Made by a program: the position numbers and the translations under genes. A stretch of 8,837 nt of DNA from Bacillota bacterium. GTDB taxonomy: Bacteria > Bacillota_G > SHA-98 > UBA4971. Of the stretch, positions 7,506 through 8,837 are shown piece after piece; the stretch's first letter is position 1, and each line of letters begins with the position of its first letter. The notes under the pieces were generated by a model, which was given only the letters and a program-made list of their open reading frames with translations, ran no database searches and was not told where the DNA came from. Location: positions 1 to 8,837 of the forward strand of contig JAAZEW010000028.1 of NCBI GenBank assembly GCA_012512055.1, written 5' to 3'.

Positions 7506-7668
7506 CTCCAAAAGAAAGACCTTCTTGCCGTGGAACATGTGCGTGTGACATAAGGCTCGGCTGCAAGTCGACAAGCATGAGCGGAGGCGTGGTTCCCAAA
7601 TCCGCTTCCAAAGGAATGTCTTTATGTATTTTGAGCGCGCTAGTGATGGCACCAAACCCGTACATAGC
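7506..7668. other. Spacer between convergent AEC gene and tRNA
   Basis: The transporter gene and the tRNA point towards each other here, so terminators are expected, but no GC stem with a T-run is visible for either strand. Short ORFs on both strands are open across this region and into the tRNA. They lack ribosome binding sites and show no recognisable motif, so they are not called. Part of this spacer can pair with the tRNA (see findings). Confidence 0.5.
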
Positions 7669-7725
7669 TGGTGCCGAAGCGGGGACTTGAACCCCGATGA
7701 GCGTATTGCTCACTAGAACCTGAAT
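7654..7725 (-). repeat. Proximal copy of the tRNA-Leu 3' direct repeat
   Basis: This is the partner of the fragment at 52-122. On the tRNA strand it begins at the 5' side of the anticodon loop (ATTCAGG...) and runs through the T arm, acceptor 3' strand and CCA, then 15 bases beyond. Identity between the copies stops sharply at both ends. A boundary at the anticodon loop is one of the usual crossover places for tRNA-targeting tyrosine integrases, which supports reading the two copies as attachment sites of an island spanning the gene cluster. Confidence 0.8.
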
Positions 7726-7756
7726 CTAGCGCGTCTGCCAATTCCGCCACTTCGGC
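7669..7756 (-). tRNA. tRNA-Leu, anticodon CAG
   Basis: On the minus strand the sequence folds as a class II tRNA. The acceptor stem is GCCGAAG with CTTCGGC, followed by discriminator A and an encoded CCA. The anticodon stem is CTAGA with TCTAG enclosing TTCAGGT, which puts CAG at the anticodon (reads CTG leucine codons). A long variable arm (GAGCAATACGCTC) and a T arm CGGGG-TTCAAGT-CCCCG follow. The 88-base length with CCA and the long variable arm fit tRNA-Leu. The gene appears intact and is driven by the promoter at 7850-7878. It is the likely integration target that the fragment at 52-122 copies. Confidence 0.97.
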
Positions 7757-7849
7757 ACGTGTCTTCCTGAAATCCCAGTGATTCAACTCAGAGGATTCCA
7801 GCTATCATATATAGTGTTTGTGGGGAGAGCCTACTGAACATGTGATTTG

Positions 7850-7878
7850 ATAATAGCAAAGCATACCACCTATGTCAA
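7850..7878 (-). promoter_or_regulatory. Housekeeping sigma promoter of tRNA-Leu
   Basis: Read on the minus strand, TTGACA (7873-7878) is followed after exactly 17 bases by TATTAT (7850-7855). This is a perfect -35 and a five-of-six -10. Transcription would start near 7843, giving a leader of about 87 bases before the tRNA 5' end, which RNase P would remove. No other gene lies between, so the tRNA is its evident target. Confidence 0.85.
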
Positions 7879-8049
7879 GGGAACGAATTGCCGTTTCAGG
7901 GATTTTGCGAAACGCCGGATTTCTTCGGTAGGTGTTCTAACTGGACTCCTGATTGCGCTGTGAAATCCTATGGGAGTCTTGCCCATCTATCAAAGAGCAT
8001 ATAGGGGACCTACTTACAGACCTCCATTAGTGGAATATGGCTCCACATG

Positions 8050-8163
8050 CAGTGAGCCACTTAAGTGAATTGGATAGCTTCCCAGCAGTTCAGTGGCTCT
8101 CTCTGAGAGCCATTCAAAGTGTTCGGGGGTCTTTCAGTCAATGACTGGCTCTTCCAGTGAGCC
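8050..8163. repeat. Cluster of GGCTC/GAGCC inverted repeats
   Basis: The core GGCTC or its complement GAGCC occurs five times: at 8054-8058 as part of GTGAGCC, at 8095-8099, at 8107-8111, at 8147-8151 and at 8159-8163. TGGCTCTC (8094-8101) pairs perfectly with GAGAGCCA (8105-8112) over a 3-base loop. GGCTC (8147-8151) pairs with GAGCC (8159-8163). CACTTAAGTG at 8058-8067 is a 10-bp palindrome, and CAGTCA-A-TGACTG at 8135-8147 is a further one. Function is unknown; structured RNA or remnants of a small mobile element are both possible. Confidence 0.5.
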
Positions 8164-8340
8164 GATCCGAAGATGGTATGCTGTGTTAATTGATCCCTTG
8201 TCAAAATCATGTAACTCATTACAATGTGATGACACCATTTTTCAATACCCAACAGCATCTTCCCAATTGCTCCCTTGCAGCAATAACGTTAGTTGACTAC
8301 ATGTTACGCTCTGTGGCTTGCGGAGTCCCTGCCGCCGTTT

Positions 8341-8453
8341 CAGTTGCATTTTCCCGTGAGGCAACGATAGCTCGCTCGAGTGTTTTTTGCGTGAGGCAAC
8401 AGGGGAAGTTCGCTACATTGCAACTGCATTTTCACAAAGAGGCAACAGGGAAG
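8341..8453 (+). repeat. Three degenerate GAGGCAAC repeats
   Basis: CGTGAGGCAAC occurs at 8355-8365 and 8390-8400, and GAGGCAACAGGGAAG at 8439-8453 nearly repeats GAGGCAACAGGGGAAG at 8393-8408. TGCATTTTC precedes the first and third copies. Spacings are 35 and 46 bases, too irregular and too degenerate for a CRISPR array. CAGTTGCA (8341-8348) and TGCAACTG (8419-8426) form an 8-bp inverted repeat around the first two units. No function is recognised. Confidence 0.5.
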
Positions 8454-8529
8454 CTTTGTTGGTTGTCGTATTTTCGATCACTAAGCCTCAAGCGGTAATC
8501 GAGAATAGGACGCCTCCTCCAAGAAGAAG

Positions 8530-8609
8530 CCCTGCGCAGGGAATATACCCGCCGTCCTCTTGGACGGCGTGCAAAGAGCTCCGGGCTTGGTTGAGAACGA
8601 AAGGCGTTC
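8530..8609 (+). other. Three consecutive stem-loops, possible structured RNA
   Basis: CCCTGCGCAGGG (8530-8541) is a perfect 12-bp palindrome. CGCCGTCC (8550-8557) pairs with GGACGGCG (8562-8569) over a TCTT loop, a strong 8-bp stem. GAACG (8595-8599) pairs with CGTTC (8605-8609). No T-run follows any of them on either strand, so ordinary terminators are unlikely. They could be part of a small RNA or a leader for a gene beyond the window. Confidence 0.45.
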
Positions 8610-8672
8610 GCATGTAAGCTCCAGATATTAATTCAGTAATTCTTGAGAGCGTAATAATTTCGCAAAGGTGGA

Positions 8673-8701
8673 TTGCCAACGGCAAACTGATGTGGTAACA
8701 T
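8673..8701 (+). promoter_or_regulatory. Candidate promoter near the right edge
   Basis: TTGCCA (8673-8678) lies 17 bases before TAACAT (8696-8701), a plausible though imperfect housekeeping promoter reading rightwards. The -35 overlaps a small inverted repeat, TTGCC-AAC-GGCAA (8673-8685). Its start site would fall near 8708, just before the palindrome at 8715-8730. No gene starts before the window ends, so the target would be beyond the edge. Confidence 0.35.
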
Positions 8702-8714
8702 ATTCATGTCATAT

Positions 8715-8730
8715 GACTGACTGGTCAGTC
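8715..8730. promoter_or_regulatory. TetR-type operator-like palindrome
   Basis: GACTGAC (8715-8721) and GTCAGTC (8724-8730) form a perfect inverted repeat around TG. Palindromes built on TGACTGAC/GTCAGTCA are common operators of TetR-family repressors. It lies about 7 bases downstream of the expected start site of the candidate promoter, a position where repressor binding would block transcription. The regulator and regulated gene would be to the right of the window. A simple hairpin is the alternative. Confidence 0.5.
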
Positions 8731-8837
8731 TGTCAGGAAGCAGATTCAATGCGCGTGAAGTGAATGAGATAACTGGGTCAGATGGAGCCGGACGGGGTTA
8801 AGTGGGGCAAGGCGAAATCAAACAGAGTCATACGGAG

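Larger units (their letters stand above)
7879..8672. other. Long intergenic region without a credible gene
   Basis: Short open frames exist on both strands (the longest about 100 codons, at 8190-8498), but none has a good ribosome binding site, a recognisable domain, or a protein-like composition. What the stretch does hold is a set of inverted repeats at 8050-8163, a degenerate direct repeat at 8341-8453 and three stem-loops at 8530-8609, listed separately. A decayed former gene or element is possible but cannot be identified. Confidence 0.55.

Noticed and set aside
7471..7713. Minus-strand ORF of 80 codons across the AEC end, spacer and tRNA
   Set aside because: It starts inside the tRNA gene, has no ribosome binding site, and its N-terminal part is tRNA sequence read as protein.
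8341..8453. Possible CRISPR array from the GAGGCAAC repeats
   Set aside because: The repeat core is only 8-11 bases, spacing is irregular (35 and 46), the copies are degenerate, and no cas gene is near.
8190..8498. Plus-strand ORF of 102 codons in the gene-free region
   Set aside because: No ribosome binding site, no recognisable domain, and it runs through degenerate DNA repeats.

Overview
The window looks like a mid-GC, probably Bacillota-type (Gram-positive lineage) bacterial chromosome. Most genes sit 7-8 bases behind AGGAGG-like ribosome binding sites, and a near-consensus TTGACA-N17-TATTAT promoter precedes the tRNA gene. The solute-binding protein has a plain Sec signal with no lipobox cysteine. 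That is unusual for a classical monoderm and would fit a two-membrane or deep-branching lineage. The species cannot be named from sequence alone.

Layout. Positions 52-122 hold a decayed copy of the 3' part of a tRNA-Leu gene. Positions 251-306 hold a possible five-codon leader ORF and three overlapping AACGTT-centred palindromes spaced exactly 12 bp apart, shaped like LacI-family operators. A same-strand cluster of seven genes follows: a LacI-family regulator (348-1385), two paralogous TIM-barrel sugar isomerase/epimerase-like proteins (1394-2287 and 2339-3241), a periplasmic or extracellular sugar-binding protein (3337-4611), two MalF/MalG-type ABC permeases (4709-5605 and 5610-6455), and an AEC-family (auxin efflux carrier) membrane transporter (6576-7505). 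An intact tRNA-Leu(CAG) lies on the minus strand at 7669-7756 with its promoter at 7850-7878. The last kilobase has no credible gene. It holds several inverted repeats, a short degenerate direct repeat, and a promoter plus TetR-like palindrome near the end that probably serve a gene beyond the window.

How the genes work together. The regulator probably senses a sugar or sugar derivative and represses the cluster by binding the operator array ahead of its own gene. The binding protein and two permeases would import the compound, using an ATPase encoded elsewhere because none is present. The two isomerase-like enzymes would then interconvert keto/aldo or epimeric forms. No kinase, dehydrogenase or aldolase is in the cluster, so the rest of the pathway must be elsewhere. 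The AEC carrier could move an organic acid linked to the same metabolism, but this is a guess from position.

The most notable structural point is that the whole cluster lies between the intact tRNA-Leu and a same-orientation copy of its 3' part. The similarity begins at the anticodon loop and runs 15 bases past the CCA. This is the footprint expected of site-specific integration into a tRNA gene, yet no integrase is present. The cluster may be a small, old, immobilised catabolic island. I found no wholly new kind of system here.
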